Source of the DNA: Afifella sp. IM 167
GTDB lineage: Bacteria; Pseudomonadota; Alphaproteobacteria; Rhizobiales; Afifellaceae
NCBI RefSeq assembly: GCF_020144925.1
Contig: NZ_NSLC01000003.1
Span: 124,001 to 188,000 of the forward strand
Direction: 5' to 3'
DNA length: 64,000 nucleotides
The translations under genes were made by a program, and so were the position numbers. The notes under the pieces are model-generated. The model was not told the origin of the DNA, did not search any database, and worked only from the letters and a program-made list of their open reading frames with translations. Below are positions 17,079-26,435 of this stretch, in pieces. The number at the start of each line of letters is the position of its first letter. Within the stretch, counting starts at the first letter, position 1.

Positions 17079-17831
17079 TTAGTTCCGGTTGCCCAGGAAC
17101 TGCAGCATGAACATGAAGAGGTTGATGAAGTCGAGGTAGAGCTGCAGGGCGCCCATGATGGAGGCGCGGCCCGCGGCCACCGTGTCACCCGAGACGTAGT
17201 CGTAGGTGTGCTTCAGCCTCTGCGTGTCGTAGGCCGTCAGGCCGGCGAAGATCAGCACGCCGAGCGCGGAGATGGCGAACTGCAGCGCCGAGGAAGCCAG
17301 GAAGATGTTGACGATCATCGCGATGATGATGCCGATCAGCCCCATGACCAGGAACGAGCCCCAGCCCGACAGGTCCTTCTTCGTGGTGTAGCCCCACAGC
17401 GAGAGGCCGCCGAAGGCCGCCGCAGTGATGAAGAAGGTCTGGACGATGCTCTGGCCGGTGAAGACCAGGAAGATCGTCGACAGCGACATGCCCATCACCG
17501 CCGCGAAGGCGAAGAACACCATTCTCGCCGTGGACGGCTGCATGCGGTTGATACCCGCGGAGAAGCCGAAGACGAAGAGAAGCGGGGCGAACATGATCAG
17601 CCACTTCAGCGGGCTGGCATAGACCGCCTGACCGAAGCCGGTCAGGGTGCCAGCGCTCTGGTCGACCGCGAAATAGAATGTGGCGAAGGCCGCAACGCCA
17701 GTGATGGCGAGGCCGAGTGCCATGTTGTTGTAGATGCCGAGCATGAAGGCGCGCAGACCCTCATCGATCCCGGCACGGGATACGGTGCTCGAGCGATCGA
17801 CAGTCTGATACTGCCGGTCGTATTCAGCCAT
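17079..17831 (-). CDS. Bax inhibitor-1/YccA family membrane protein
   Basis: Inner-membrane protein of the Bax inhibitor-1 (LFG/TMBIM, YccA-YbhL) family, 250 residues with seven predicted helices. Family stretches include SRAGIDEGLRAFMLGIYNNM, MGMSLSTIFLVFTGQSI and the C-terminal DTQRLKHTYD and LYLDFINLFMFMLQFLG. Bacterial homologues are pH-sensitive calcium-leak channels or interact with FtsH; the role here is unknown. The start ATG 17831 is preceded by a perfect AGGAGG (minus strand), so the longer frame to 17861 was not used. The gene has its own promoter and terminator. Confidence 0.92.
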   Translation of the reverse strand: MAEYDRQYQTVDRSSTVSRAGIDEGLRAFMLGIYNNMALGLAITGVAAFATFYFAVDQSAGTLTGFGQAVYASPLKWLIMFAPLLFVFGFSAGINRMQPSTARMVFFAFAAVMGMSLSTIFLVFTGQSIVQTFFITAAAFGGLSLWGYTTKKDLSGWGSFLVMGLIGIIIAMIVNIFLASSALQFAISALGVLIFAGLTAYDTQRLKHTYDYVSGDTVAAGRASIMGALQLYLDFINLFMFMLQFLGNRN

Positions 17832-17883
17832 GGAATCCTCCTCCTGGGGTGCTTCGCTCACGCACTACCGGAGCGTCGGAGCG

Positions 17884-17912
17884 AATATGGCAATGCCTTG
17901 AGGCAGCCACAA
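17884..17912 (-). promoter_or_regulatory. Likely promoter of the Bax-inhibitor-1 gene
   Basis: On the minus strand TTGTGG (17912-17907), a 17-bp spacer, and CATATT (17889-17884) lie about 53 bp upstream of ATG 17831. This is a good sigma-70-like match by eye. Confidence 0.45.
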
Positions 17913-17981
17913 GGCCTGAACCGTGCGACAGCCTTAACATTCGGCAAGGTCGCGGCCGCCGCGCGGCGGCTGCAATCCGCT

Positions 17982-20528
17982 TCACAGATTGCGCAAATAG
18001 GGCGCCGGCCGGACCGACAGGATGCGCCAGGTGCCGGCAAGGCCGAGCCCCACCGTGACGACGAGGGCGATCAGCGCGGAGGCTGCCGCGATCCACGGGA
18101 AGTGGGTGAAGTCGAAGTCCATCAGCCCGGAGATGACGAACCATGCGGCGCCCGATCCGGCGGCGAGAGCGAAGAGACCGGTGGCGAGGCCGAGGAGCCC
18201 GTATTCGAGCGCGAAAGCCGAGAGAAGCTGCCGCCTCGTGGCCCCTAGTGCCTTCAGGATGACGGCGTCCTGGCGGCGCTGTCGATGACCGGCGGCGAGC
18301 GCTCCGGCGAGCACCAGCATGGAGACGAGGAGGGCGAGCGAGGCGGCGATGCGCACGGCGAGCGCCAGCTGCCTGACGACCGAATTGACCGCTTCGATGG
18401 CATCCTTGACGCGCACCGAGGTGACCCCCGGAAAGGCGTCGGTCACCTCGCGCAGGACCGTGCCGGAGAGCGCTTCCGGGCTCCCCTCCGGCAGGGTCAG
18501 AGTGGCGAGATGGGTGTGCGGCGCTCCCGAAAATGTGTTCGGCGTAAACACCATGACGAAGTTGATGGCGAGCGATTCCCACTCCACCGAGCGGAAATTG
18601 GCGATCCTCGCCGTCAGGTTCCGGCCGAGCACGTTGACGGTGACGGTGTCGCCGAGCTTCAGGCCGAGCCCGCGGGCAAGCTCTCCGTCGAAGGAGACGA
18701 GCGGCTCGCCGGAATAATCCGCAGGCCACCATTCGCCTTCCTCCAGCTCGGAGTTTTTCGGCATCTCGTCCGAATAGGTGATGCCGCGGTCGCCGCGCAG
18801 CACCCAGCGCGCCCCTTCTTCCGCCTGCACCTCGGAGGCCGGCACGCCATTCAATTCCACGAGGCGTCCACGCAGCATCGGCACGGTCTGGACGCGCCCT
18901 TCCGGCGCGACTTCTGCCAGAAGATCGAGGAAGGGCTGGCGCTCGGCGCCCTGGATGTCGACGAAGAAGAAGTCCGGTGCTTTCTCGGCGATGCGGCCGG
19001 TGAGCTGGCTGCGCAGGTTCGTGTCGATCAGGGCGAGCGTGACGAGCAGCGTCAGGCCGAGGCCGAGGGAGAGGACGACGCTCGCCGTCAGCGCCCCCGG
19101 CCGCTGGATGTTGCGGATGGCAAGGCGCAGGGTCGTGGAGCGGATGGTGCCGGCATTGCGCGCCGCCGCCATCACCGCGATGGCGATGACCCGCAGGATC
19201 AGGAAGGCGATGACGACGCCGAGGACGAAGAAGAGCGCCACCTCCTGGTCGACGGAAAGGAGGATGGCGATCCCCGCAAGGGCGAAGAGAAGGACGAGCT
19301 GGGCGATGCGGATCGACCATGCCGGCTTTGCGTCGAAATGCGCCGCCCGGTCGGCAAAAAGGCTCGCTGCCGGCAGATCCCGCGCCCGCCCCAGCGGCCA
19401 GAGCGAGAAGGCGAGCGCGACGAGGAAGCCGTAGAGGGCGGCGAGCACCAGTTCGCGCGGATAGAAGGCGGGCACGGCGGCCACCGGCAAAATGTTCTTC
19501 AGCCCGGCGATGGCGGCGAAAGGCAGCGCCGCGCCGATGACCAGCCCGACGGCGATGCCGAAGGCGGCGAGGATGAGGATCTGTAACAGATAGGTACGGA
19601 AGACGAAGCTCCGCGGCGCGCCGAGGCATTTCAGCGTCGCGATGGCCGGCCGCTTCAGGTCGACGAAGCTCGCCACGGCATTGGCGACGCCCACGCCGCC
19701 GACGACGAGGGCGGTGAGGCCGACCAGAGTCAGGAACTGCGCGAAGCGGGTGATGTTGTCGGTCAGGCGCGGCGAGGCGTTGTCGCGTGCGCGGATGCGC
19801 CAGCCCGCATCGGGAAAGCGCGCCTCGGCCGCCTCGCGGATCGCCTTCAGCCTCTGGTCGGAGGCGCCGGGCAGGATGAGGCGGTATTCGTAGGTGACGA
19901 GGCTGCCGGGGCGCACGAGGCCGGTTTCACGCAGCGTTTCACGCGAAACGAGGAGCCGCGGGCCGAAGCCGATGCCGTCGGATAGCCGGTCCGGCTCGAA
20001 TTCCACGACGCCGCGGATCTGCAGCGTCGCGCTGCCGAGCGCGATCCTGTCTCCCGGAACGAGGCCGAGGCGGTCCATCAACTCGGGCGCGGCCACGGCG
20101 CCGGGCATGCCGTCCACCCTTGCCAGCGCCCCGCCGAGGTCGCCGCCCCCGCGCAGCTGCAATTCGCCGAGGTCGGGATAGGAGGGGCCAACCGCCTTCA
20201 ATTCCACCAACGTCTGGTCGGCGCCGTCGAGCCGGCGGGCCATCGCCCGCATATTCGCGACGAGGGAGGGCTCGCCCGCAGCCTCTTCCTTCAGGAAGGC
20301 GTATTCCTCGGGCGAGGCCTCGCGGTGGATCAGCGAGAAGGAGATGTCGCCGCCGAGGATGGTGCGGCCCTCATGGGCGATGCCCTCCGTCAGGGCGCGC
20401 GAGACGGAATTGACGCCGGCGATCGCCGCCACGCCGAGGGCGATGCAGGCGAGAAAGACGTAAAAGCCGGAAAACCCGCCGCGCAGTTCCCTCGCGGCGA
20501 AGCGGAGCGGCGTCGGTAGCGCGCTCAT
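17982..20528 (-). CDS. ybbP: FtsX-like ABC permease (YbbP type)
   Basis: Large ABC transporter permease, 848 residues, of the MacB/FtsX-like superfamily with the YbbP architecture. It has an N-terminal helix (about 22-44), a long periplasmic domain, three helices near 260-370, further central helices (about 390-510), a second periplasmic domain, and three C-terminal helices (about 725-840). The two FtsX-domain cores read LVGLTALVVGGVGVANAV and LVSMLVLAGALAAGHRQRR. Its start overlaps the stop of the ATPase gene by 4 bp, so the pair is translationally coupled. Together with the esterase on the other side this is the tesA-ybbA-ybbP arrangement known from E. coli, where a role in lipoprotein or lipid export has been suggested. 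A 16-bp perfect palindrome (17955-17970) lies just beyond its stop. Confidence 0.88.
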   Translation of the reverse strand: MSALPTPLRFAARELRGGFSGFYVFLACIALGVAAIAGVNSVSRALTEGIAHEGRTILGGDISFSLIHREASPEEYAFLKEEAAGEPSLVANMRAMARRLDGADQTLVELKAVGPSYPDLGELQLRGGGDLGGALARVDGMPGAVAAPELMDRLGLVPGDRIALGSATLQIRGVVEFEPDRLSDGIGFGPRLLVSRETLRETGLVRPGSLVTYEYRLILPGASDQRLKAIREAAEARFPDAGWRIRARDNASPRLTDNITRFAQFLTLVGLTALVVGGVGVANAVASFVDLKRPAIATLKCLGAPRSFVFRTYLLQILILAAFGIAVGLVIGAALPFAAIAGLKNILPVAAVPAFYPRELVLAALYGFLVALAFSLWPLGRARDLPAASLFADRAAHFDAKPAWSIRIAQLVLLFALAGIAILLSVDQEVALFFVLGVVIAFLILRVIAIAVMAAARNAGTIRSTTLRLAIRNIQRPGALTASVVLSLGLGLTLLVTLALIDTNLRSQLTGRIAEKAPDFFFVDIQGAERQPFLDLLAEVAPEGRVQTVPMLRGRLVELNGVPASEVQAEEGARWVLRGDRGITYSDEMPKNSELEEGEWWPADYSGEPLVSFDGELARGLGLKLGDTVTVNVLGRNLTARIANFRSVEWESLAINFVMVFTPNTFSGAPHTHLATLTLPEGSPEALSGTVLREVTDAFPGVTSVRVKDAIEAVNSVVRQLALAVRIAASLALLVSMLVLAGALAAGHRQRRQDAVILKALGATRRQLLSAFALEYGLLGLATGLFALAAGSGAAWFVISGLMDFDFTHFPWIAAASALIALVVTVGLGLAGTWRILSVRPAPYLRNL

Positions 20529-21259
20529 GCGGGAGTTTCGGCCATCGGGCGCGCGGCGGGGCGGGCCGCGCCCGCCGCTTCCGGCTCGATATGGCCGGCG
20601 GTGATGCGCACGGTGCGGTCGCAGCGGGCGGCCAGCTCGCGGTCATGGGTGACGAGAAGGAGCGTGGCACCATGCTCGCGCGAGGTCTCGAAGAGAAGGT
20701 CGGCGATCTCGCGGCCGGTATCGCCGTCGAGATTGCCCGTCGGCTCGTCGGCGATGAGGATGGCCGGCTCGGTGACGAGGGCCCTGGCAATGGCGACGCG
20801 CTGCTGCTCGCCGCCGGAAAGCTGGGAGGGATAGTGGGTCAGCCGCTCGGCAAGGCCGACCCGCGCCAGCATCGCCTCGGCGCGCTCGAACGCCTCGTTT
20901 TCGCCGGCAAGCTCCAGAGGCACGGCGACGTTCTCCAGCGCCGTCATCGTCTGCATCAGGTGGAAGGCCTGGAAGACGAAGCCGATCTCCTGGCCGCGAA
21001 AGGCGGCGAGCGCGTCCTCGCTCATGCCGGAAAAGTCATGGCCGGCGATGACGACGCGGCCTCGGTCGATCCGCTCCAGGCCGGCGACGACCATCAGGAG
21101 CGTCGACTTGCCGGAGCCGGAGGGGCCGACGAGACCGACGACCTCGCCGGCGGGGATCTGAAGGCTCGCCTTGCGCAGGACGTGCACCTCGGCGCGCCCG
21201 CTGCCGAGCGTCAGCTCGGCGTCTTCGATGAGAATTGCCGGTTCAACCAAGTTTCCCAA
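20525..21259 (-). CDS. ybbA: ABC transporter ATP-binding protein (YbbA type)
   Basis: ATPase subunit of 244 residues of the MacB/LolD/YbbA group. Walker A GPSGSGKST is at 45-53, the Q-loop region is FVFQAFHLM, the signature is LSGGEQQRVAIARAL, Walker B is AILIADEPTGNLD, and the H-loop is LLVTHDREL. It forms a unit with the FtsX-like permease, whose ATG overlaps its stop. It is divergent from the tesA-type esterase (start 21309), leaving a 49-bp shared promoter region. Probably an energy-coupling component for export or extraction of an envelope substrate rather than for import. Confidence 0.9.
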   Translation of the reverse strand: MGNLVEPAILIEDAELTLGSGRAEVHVLRKASLQIPAGEVVGLVGPSGSGKSTLLMVVAGLERIDRGRVVIAGHDFSGMSEDALAAFRGQEIGFVFQAFHLMQTMTALENVAVPLELAGENEAFERAEAMLARVGLAERLTHYPSQLSGGEQQRVAIARALVTEPAILIADEPTGNLDGDTGREIADLLFETSREHGATLLLVTHDRELAARCDRTVRITAGHIEPEAAGAARPAARPMAETPA

Positions 21260-21308
21260 GCCCTATATCCGCCCCTCGGTCCAAGGCAGCGGATATGGTG
21301 CAGGCCTC

Positions 21309-21956
21309 ATGACATTCAAAGCTTTGCCGGCGCTTGTGCTCGGCTTCGTGATGACAGCGATTGCGGTTTCGGCGGCATGGGCCGGCGAACCGGTGAAGAT
21401 CGTCGCCTTCGGCGACAGCCTGACGGCGGGCTACGGCCTTGCGCCGGGCGAAGGCTTCGTCGACCAGCTCCAGGCGCGGCTCACCGATGAAGGCATCGAG
21501 GCCGAGGTCGCCGATGCCGGCGTCTCCGGCGATACCGCGTCCGGAGGGCTGTCGCGGCTCGAATGGTCGGTGCCGGAGGATGCGGATGCCGTCATCGTCG
21601 AGCTCGGCGCGAACGACGCGCTGCGCGGCGTCGATCCCGAGGTGACGCGCCAGGCTCTGAGCGAGATCGTCAGCCGGCTGCAGGCGCGCGGCCAGAAGGT
21701 GCTGCTTGCCGGCATGCTCGCGCCGCCGAATATGGGGCCGCAATACGGGACGGAATTCAACGCCATCTACCCCGATCTCGCCGAAAAGACGGGCGTGCTC
21801 CTCTATCCCTTCTTCCTGGAGGGGGTTGCAGCCGATTCCGCCCTCAACCAGGCGGACGGCATCCACCCGACGGCCGAGGGGGTGAAGGTCGTCGTCGACG
21901 GCATCCTGCCGAAGGTGAAGGAGCTCGTGGAAGAGGCGCGGAAAGCGAAGGGCTGA
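21309..21956 (+). CDS. tesA: Periplasmic GDSL arylesterase/lysophospholipase, TesA-like
   Basis: Secreted SGNH/GDSL hydrolase, 215 residues. A signal peptide (residues 1-25, ending SAAWAG) precedes block I FGDSLTAGYGL with the catalytic Ser, block III LGANDALRG, and block V DGIHPTAEG with the catalytic Asp and His. TesA-type enzymes hydrolyse acyl-thioesters, lysophospholipids and aryl esters in the periplasm. The start ATG 21309 fits the signal peptide; the frame is open upstream as a shadow of ybbA. Divergent linkage with ybbA-ybbP repeats the classic neighbourhood and suggests a shared envelope-lipid function. Confidence 0.92.
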   Translation: MTFKALPALVLGFVMTAIAVSAAWAGEPVKIVAFGDSLTAGYGLAPGEGFVDQLQARLTDEGIEAEVADAGVSGDTASGGLSRLEWSVPEDADAVIVELGANDALRGVDPEVTRQALSEIVSRLQARGQKVLLAGMLAPPNMGPQYGTEFNAIYPDLAEKTGVLLYPFFLEGVAADSALNQADGIHPTAEGVKVVVDGILPKVKELVEEARKAKG

Positions 21957-21959
21957 AGC

Positions 21960-22724
21960 TCAGCTTTCGGCGTGGTGGTGGGCGACGGCGGCGCCGAGCA
22001 CTTTTCCGGGGCCCGCGTTGGTTTCCACCTGCAGGATGACGGCGCAGCCGTAGCCCGGCCCGGCCATGATCTCGTCGGAGGGCAGGGAGATCGCAAGCGG
22101 CTTGCCGTCCCACAGACCTATGGGCTGGTTCGATCTGACCACGTTGCGATAGACGACGGTGCGGCCGCGATTTTCGCCGCCGCGGATGGGCACCGTTTCC
22201 TCCTGACGGAAAGTGAGGAGACGCACGGCGACCTGCCGGCCGGCGGGGGCGACGCCCGCCGCGATGCGGATTTCCAGACGCGCGTCGGTCTTGTGCATCT
22301 CGATGCCGACGGGAAGGCTCGCCGCGGCGATGGCGTGGCTGACCGCGGAGCGATTGGAGCCGACGAAAGCCTCTTCGCCGTTTACCACCATCTGCGGGGT
22401 ATAGACCTTGCCGTCGCCGCGGGCGGCGGCATAGGCGCGCTCGCGATCCGAATTCTCCGGCCGCGCCAGCGTGTCCTTCCAGCCGAGATAGTCCCAGTAG
22501 TCGACGGGCAGGGAGAGGGCGATGACCTCGTCCCGGTCGGCGAGATCGGCGAGAAAATGATCCGCCGGCGGGCAGGAGGAGCAGCCCTGGCTGGTGAAAA
22601 GCTCGATCACGGCCTTGGGCTCGTGGGCCGAAGCGGCGGATGCGGAAAGGAGCGCGCTGAGAAGAGCTGCGGCCAGGAGAGGCGGCAGGCGGACGAGCGG
22701 GAGGCGTGGGCGCGGTGCGTGCAT
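21960..22724 (-). CDS. DUF1223 periplasmic thioredoxin-like protein
   Basis: Secreted DUF1223-family protein, 254 residues. The N-terminal signal peptide (1-33, ending SAASAHE) is followed by ELFTSQGCSSCPPAD, where C48 and C51 form a CxxC motif as in thioredoxin-fold proteins. LPVDYWDYLGWKDTLA and YTPQMVVNG are other conserved stretches; the latter contains the cis-proline-like TP of thioredoxin folds. The function is not established; a disulfide- or thiol-redox role in the periplasm is the usual inference. It lies downstream of acnA on the same strand, 121 bp away, with an inverted repeat in the gap. Confidence 0.88.
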   Translation of the reverse strand: MHAPRPRLPLVRLPPLLAAALLSALLSASAASAHEPKAVIELFTSQGCSSCPPADHFLADLADRDEVIALSLPVDYWDYLGWKDTLARPENSDRERAYAAARGDGKVYTPQMVVNGEEAFVGSNRSAVSHAIAAASLPVGIEMHKTDARLEIRIAAGVAPAGRQVAVRLLTFRQEETVPIRGGENRGRTVVYRNVVRSNQPIGLWDGKPLAISLPSDEIMAGPGYGCAVILQVETNAGPGKVLGAAVAHHHAES

Positions 22725-22762
22725 GACGGTGCGCAGTATCGCCTCCCCCCTTCGCCCTACGA

Positions 22763-22794
22763 CTCACAAGGGGGTGAAGTGACACCCTTGTGAG
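22763..22794. repeat. Inverted repeat between acnA and the DUF1223 gene
   Basis: CTCACAAGGG (22763-22772) and CCCTTGTGAG (22785-22794) are perfect 10-bp inverted repeats with a 12-base centre, about 50 bp after the acnA stop codon and 38 bp before the DUF1223 start (minus strand). No T run follows, so it is not an ordinary terminator. It could be an mRNA-stability hairpin or an operator. Confidence 0.6.
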
Positions 22795-22845
22795 CGCAGG
22801 TGATTTTGGCCTCCGGCAAAGGTGTGCCGGAGACACGCAAACGTG

Positions 22846-25608
22846 TCAGGCGGCGGCCTGCTCGTTGACGAGATTGCGCAGCACGTAGTGCAGGATGCCC
22901 CCGTGCCGGTAGTAGTCGAGCTCGTCCTCGGTGTCGATGCGCACCAGGAGCGGCACCTCCTCGATGCGGCCGTCGGCGAACTCGATCTTCGCGGTCACTT
23001 CGCTCTGCGGGCGTATGTCCTTGAGGCCCGCAATGGAGACCTTCTCGTCGCCCTTGATGCCGAGATCGTGCCAGGTCTTGCCGTCCTTGAAGACCAGCGG
23101 CAGGACGCCCATGCCGATGAGATTGGAGCGATGGATACGCTCGAAGCTCTCGGCGATCACGGCGCGCACGCCGAGAAGGCGCGTGCCCTTCGCCGCCCAG
23201 TCACGCGACGAGCCGGTGCCGTATTCCTTGCCGGCGAAGACCACCAGCGGCACGCCTTCCTCCTCGTAGCGCATCGCGGCCGTGTAGATCGGCAGCTCCT
23301 CGCCGGAGGGATAATGGCGGGTCATGCCGCCCTCGACGCCTTCCAGCATCTGGTTCTTGATGCGGATATTGGCGAAGGTGCCGCGCATCATGACTTCGTG
23401 GTTGCCGCGGCGCGAGCCGTAGGAGTTGAACTCGATCGGCCGGACCTGGTGCTCGACCAGATACTCGCCGGCCGGGCTCTCGCGCTTGATGGCGCCGGCC
23501 GGGGAGATGTGGTCGGTGGTGATGGAATCGAGGAAGAGCCCCAGGATGCGGGCATCCTCGACGTCCTCCACCGGCTTCGGCGACTTGTCCATGCCCTCGA
23601 AGAAGGGCGGGTTCTGCACATAGGTGGAAGAGGGCGGCCATTCGTAGGTCATGCCGCCGCTGACCTCGATCCCCTGCCAGTGCTTGTCGCCCTTGAAGAC
23701 GTCGCCGTAGCGTTCGCGGAACATCTGCTCGGAGATGACGGCCCGCACGATGTCGGCGACTTCCTTCGCCGTCGGCCAGATGTCCTTGAGGTACACCGGA
23801 TTGCCGTCGGCACCCTCGCCGAGCGGCTCCTCGGTGATGTTCTTGCGCATCGTGCCGGCGAGCGCATAGGCCACGACCAGCGGCGGCGAGGCGAGATAGT
23901 TCGCCCGCACGTCCGGATTGACGCGGCCCTCGAAGTTGCGGTTGCCGGAAAGCACCGAGCAGGCGACCAGATCGTTTTCTGCGATGGCCTCGGAGATCGC
24001 CTCCGGCAGCGGGCCGGAATTGCCGATGCAGGTCGTGCAGCCATAGCCGACGAGGTCGAAGCCGAGCGCGTCGAGATCCTCCTGCAGGCCGGATTTCGTC
24101 AGATAGTCGGTGACCACCTGCGAGCCGGGAGCGAGAGAGGTCTTCACCCAGGGCTGCACCTTCAGGCCCTTCTCCTTCGCCTTCCTCGCGACGAGGCCGG
24201 CAGCGATGAGGACGCTCGGATTGGAGGTGTTGGTGCAGGAGGTGATCGCCGCAATGACGACATCGCCGTCGCGGATATGGAAGTCCATGCCCTCCACCTG
24301 ATAGGAGGGGATGTCCATGACGCCTTCGGCGCCCTCATCCACATAGCGGGATTCGGCCGAGCTCTCGGGCACCTCGTTGGAGCCCTTCTTGCCCCCCCTC
24401 AGTTCGCCGAGCGCCTTCTGGAATGCGTTCGCCGCATCGGTCAGCGGCACGCGGTCCTGCGGACGCTTCGGGCCGGCGAGCGAAGGCACGACCGTGGAGA
24501 GGTCGAGACTCAGCGTGTCGGTGAACTCCGGATCGGGCACGTCGTCGAAGCGGAACATGCCCTGCGCCTTGGCGTATTCCTCCACCAGCTTGACGCGGTG
24601 CGGATCGCGGCCGGTGGCGCGCAGGTATTTCAGCGTGTCGTTGTCGATCGGGAAGAAGCCGCAAGTGGCACCGTATTCCGGGGCCATGTTGGCGATCGTC
24701 GCCTGATCTTCCAGCGAGAGGTTCGAAAGGCCCTCGCCGAAGAATTCCACGAACTTGCCGACGACGCCCTTCTTGCGCAGCATCTGGGTGACGGTCAGCA
24801 CCAGGTCGGTCGCGGTCGTGCCTTCCGGCAGGCGGCCGGTCAGGCCGAAGCCGATGACCTCGGGGATCAGCATGGAGATCGGCTGGCCGAGCATGGCGGC
24901 CTCCGCCTCGATGCCGCCGACGCCCCAGCCGAGAACGGAAAGGCCGTTGACCATCGTGGTGTGGGAATCGGTGCCGACGAGCGTATCCGGGAAGGCGAAG
25001 GTCTCGCCTTCCTCCTCACGCGTCCACACCGTCTGGGCGAGGTATTCCAGGTTCACCTGATGGCAGATGCCGGTGCCCGGCGGCACGACGCGGAAGTTCT
25101 GGAAGGCTTCCTGGCCCCAGCGCAGGAAGGTGTAGCGCTCCCCGTTGCGCTCGTATTCCATGTCGACGTTCTTGCCGAAGGCTTCCGGGGTGCCGAAATA
25201 ATCGACCATGACGGAGTGGTCGATGACGAGGTCGACCGGAACGAGCGGATTGATGACCTTCGGGTCGCCGCCGAGATGCGTCGTGGCGTCGCGCATGGCG
25301 GCAAGATCGACAACGGCGGGAACGCCGGTGAAGTCCTGCATCAGCACGCGCGCCGGCCGGTAAGCGATCTCGCGCGAGGAGCGATGCTCCTTCAGCCATT
25401 CGGCCACGGCGCGGATATCGTCGGCCGAGACGGTGCGGCCGTCCTCGTGCCGCAAGAGGTTCTCCAGCAGCACCTTCAGCGAGAACGGCAGACGGGAAAT
25501 GCCGTCGAGGCCGTTCTTCTCTGCATCGGGCAGGGAGAAATAGGTGTAGGCCTGCCCGTCGACCTCGATCTGTTTTCGGGCGTTGAAGCTGTTCAGAGAT
25601 TTTGTCAC
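22846..25608 (-). CDS. acnA: Aconitate hydratase A
   Basis: TCA-cycle enzyme interconverting citrate and isocitrate, 920 residues, cytoplasmic, with a [4Fe-4S] cluster. The cluster ligands lie in TSCTNTSNP and in [14 protein letters not shown]; the substrate-binding SRDWAAKG motif is near the C-terminus. The start is GTG 25608 (MTKSLNSFN), because conserved AcnA sequence begins there and a GGGAG ribosome binding site stands 8 bp upstream on the minus strand; the frame remains open to an ATG at 25743 without conserved sequence. It is divergent from ccmA, with a 206-bp intergenic region holding a 10-bp palindrome. Iron-responsive control would be expected in this class but is not demonstrated. 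Confidence 0.97.
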   Translation of the reverse strand: MTKSLNSFNARKQIEVDGQAYTYFSLPDAEKNGLDGISRLPFSLKVLLENLLRHEDGRTVSADDIRAVAEWLKEHRSSREIAYRPARVLMQDFTGVPAVVDLAAMRDATTHLGGDPKVINPLVPVDLVIDHSVMVDYFGTPEAFGKNVDMEYERNGERYTFLRWGQEAFQNFRVVPPGTGICHQVNLEYLAQTVWTREEEGETFAFPDTLVGTDSHTTMVNGLSVLGWGVGGIEAEAAMLGQPISMLIPEVIGFGLTGRLPEGTTATDLVLTVTQMLRKKGVVGKFVEFFGEGLSNLSLEDQATIANMAPEYGATCGFFPIDNDTLKYLRATGRDPHRVKLVEEYAKAQGMFRFDDVPDPEFTDTLSLDLSTVVPSLAGPKRPQDRVPLTDAANAFQKALGELRGGKKGSNEVPESSAESRYVDEGAEGVMDIPSYQVEGMDFHIRDGDVVIAAITSCTNTSNPSVLIAAGLVARKAKEKGLKVQPWVKTSLAPGSQVVTDYLTKSGLQEDLDALGFDLVGYGCTTCIGNSGPLPEAISEAIAENDLVACSVLSGNRNFEGRVNPDVRANYLASPPLVVAYALAGTMRKNITEEPLGEGADGNPVYLKDIWPTAKEVADIVRAVISEQMFRERYGDVFKGDKHWQGIEVSGGMTYEWPPSSTYVQNPPFFEGMDKSPKPVEDVEDARILGLFLDSITTDHISPAGAIKRESPAGEYLVEHQVRPIEFNSYGSRRGNHEVMMRGTFANIRIKNQMLEGVEGGMTRHYPSGEELPIYTAAMRYEEEGVPLVVFAGKEYGTGSSRDWAAKGTRLLGVRAVIAESFERIHRSNLIGMGVLPLVFKDGKTWHDLGIKGDEKVSIAGLKDIRPQSEVTAKIEFADGRIEEVPLLVRIDTEDELDYYRHGGILHYVLRNLVNEQAAA

Positions 25609-25745
25609 GGAAAGGCTCCCTCGATCGCCGGCGTCAGAGCACGGGCAGTCGAAATGCCAATGCTGCGCGCACGGTGCGGTTCCGGCGTGGTTTTTCTGGA
25701 AGCCGACGGAGAGGAGCGCCTGCCGCCGCCGGTTGCCGGGCATAT

Positions 25746-25755
25746 AGAATATTCT
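25746..25755. promoter_or_regulatory. Palindrome in the acnA/ccmA intergenic region
   Basis: AGAATATTCT is a perfect 10-bp palindrome in the 206-bp divergent region, 137 bp from the acnA start and 59 bp from the ccmA start. The AGAA...TTCT half sites resemble those of iron/heme-responsive operators of the Irr type, but the spacing is not the canonical one. It may be chance. Confidence 0.25.
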
Positions 25756-25814
25756 GTAAGCGGAAGCCAGCCGCCTCGGCGGCGTTCGGAAAAAGCAACG
25801 CCAGAGAGGCGCTC

Positions 25815-26435
25815 TTGCCTTCCCAGGATTTCTTTCCCGCGGTGCATGTCGCCGCCGAAGCGCTCGCCTGCGAGCGCGGCGGCCGGCCGATCTTCCATGG
25901 CGTCAGCTTCGAACTCTCCGGCGGCGAGGTGCTGGCGATCGTCGGTCCGAATGGGGCGGGCAAGTCGAGCCTGTTGCGCGTCGTCGCCGGGCTGCTGCAT
26001 CCGGCCGGCGGGCAGGTGCGCATTTCGGCGGGCGATGCGGAGGAGGGCAAACTGCATTTCCTCGCCTATGGCGACGGGCTGAGGAGCGTCTTCACCGTGG
26101 AAGAGAACCTGAAGCTCTGGTCGAAGCTTTATGGCGGGGCGGCCGATGCGGGCTCGATCCACGACGCGCTCGAGGAAGTCGGCCTCGCCCATGCCATGCA
26201 TCTTGCGGCGAGGGCGCTTTCGACCGGGCAGCGCCGCCGCGCCGGGCTCGCCCGCCTTCTCCTGTCGCGCCGGCCGGTCTGGCTTCTCGATGAGCCGACC
26301 TCCGGCCTCGACAAGGACGGCGAGGCGATCCTCGGGGCGATGATGAGCGCCCATCTGGCCGCGGGCGGGGCGATCCTGGCGGCGACGCATCTTGCCCTTC
26401 CGGTGCCGCCGACCCGGACCATGGAGCTTATATGA
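25815..26435 (+). CDS. ccmA: Heme exporter ATP-binding protein CcmA
   Basis: ATPase of the CcmABCD complex, which releases holo-CcmE during cytochrome c maturation. About 206 residues. Walker A is GPNGAGKSS, the signature region [17 protein letters not shown] has the CcmA-type replacement of LSGGQ, and Walker B is [12 protein letters not shown]. The start is uncertain: no in-frame ATG fits, and I chose TTG 25815 because AGAGG precedes it; GTG 25842 ([13 protein letters not shown]) is the alternative and would give 197 residues, closer to the family mean. The stop overlaps the ccmB ATG by 4 bp. Divergent from acnA. Confidence 0.9.
   Translation: MPSQDFFPAVHVAAEALACERGGRPIFHGVSFELSGGEVLAIVGPNGAGKSSLLRVVAGLLHPAGGQVRISAGDAEEGKLHFLAYGDGLRSVFTVEENLKLWSKLYGGAADAGSIHDALEEVGLAHAMHLAARALSTGQRRRAGLARLLLSRRPVWLLDEPTSGLDKDGEAILGAMMSAHLAAGGAILAATHLALPVPPTRTMELI

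Noticed and set aside
22822-26082. Open frame of 1086 codons on the plus strand
   Set aside because: It covers the reverse strand of acnA and then part of ccmA out of frame. The lack of stops comes from high GC content and acnA codon use.
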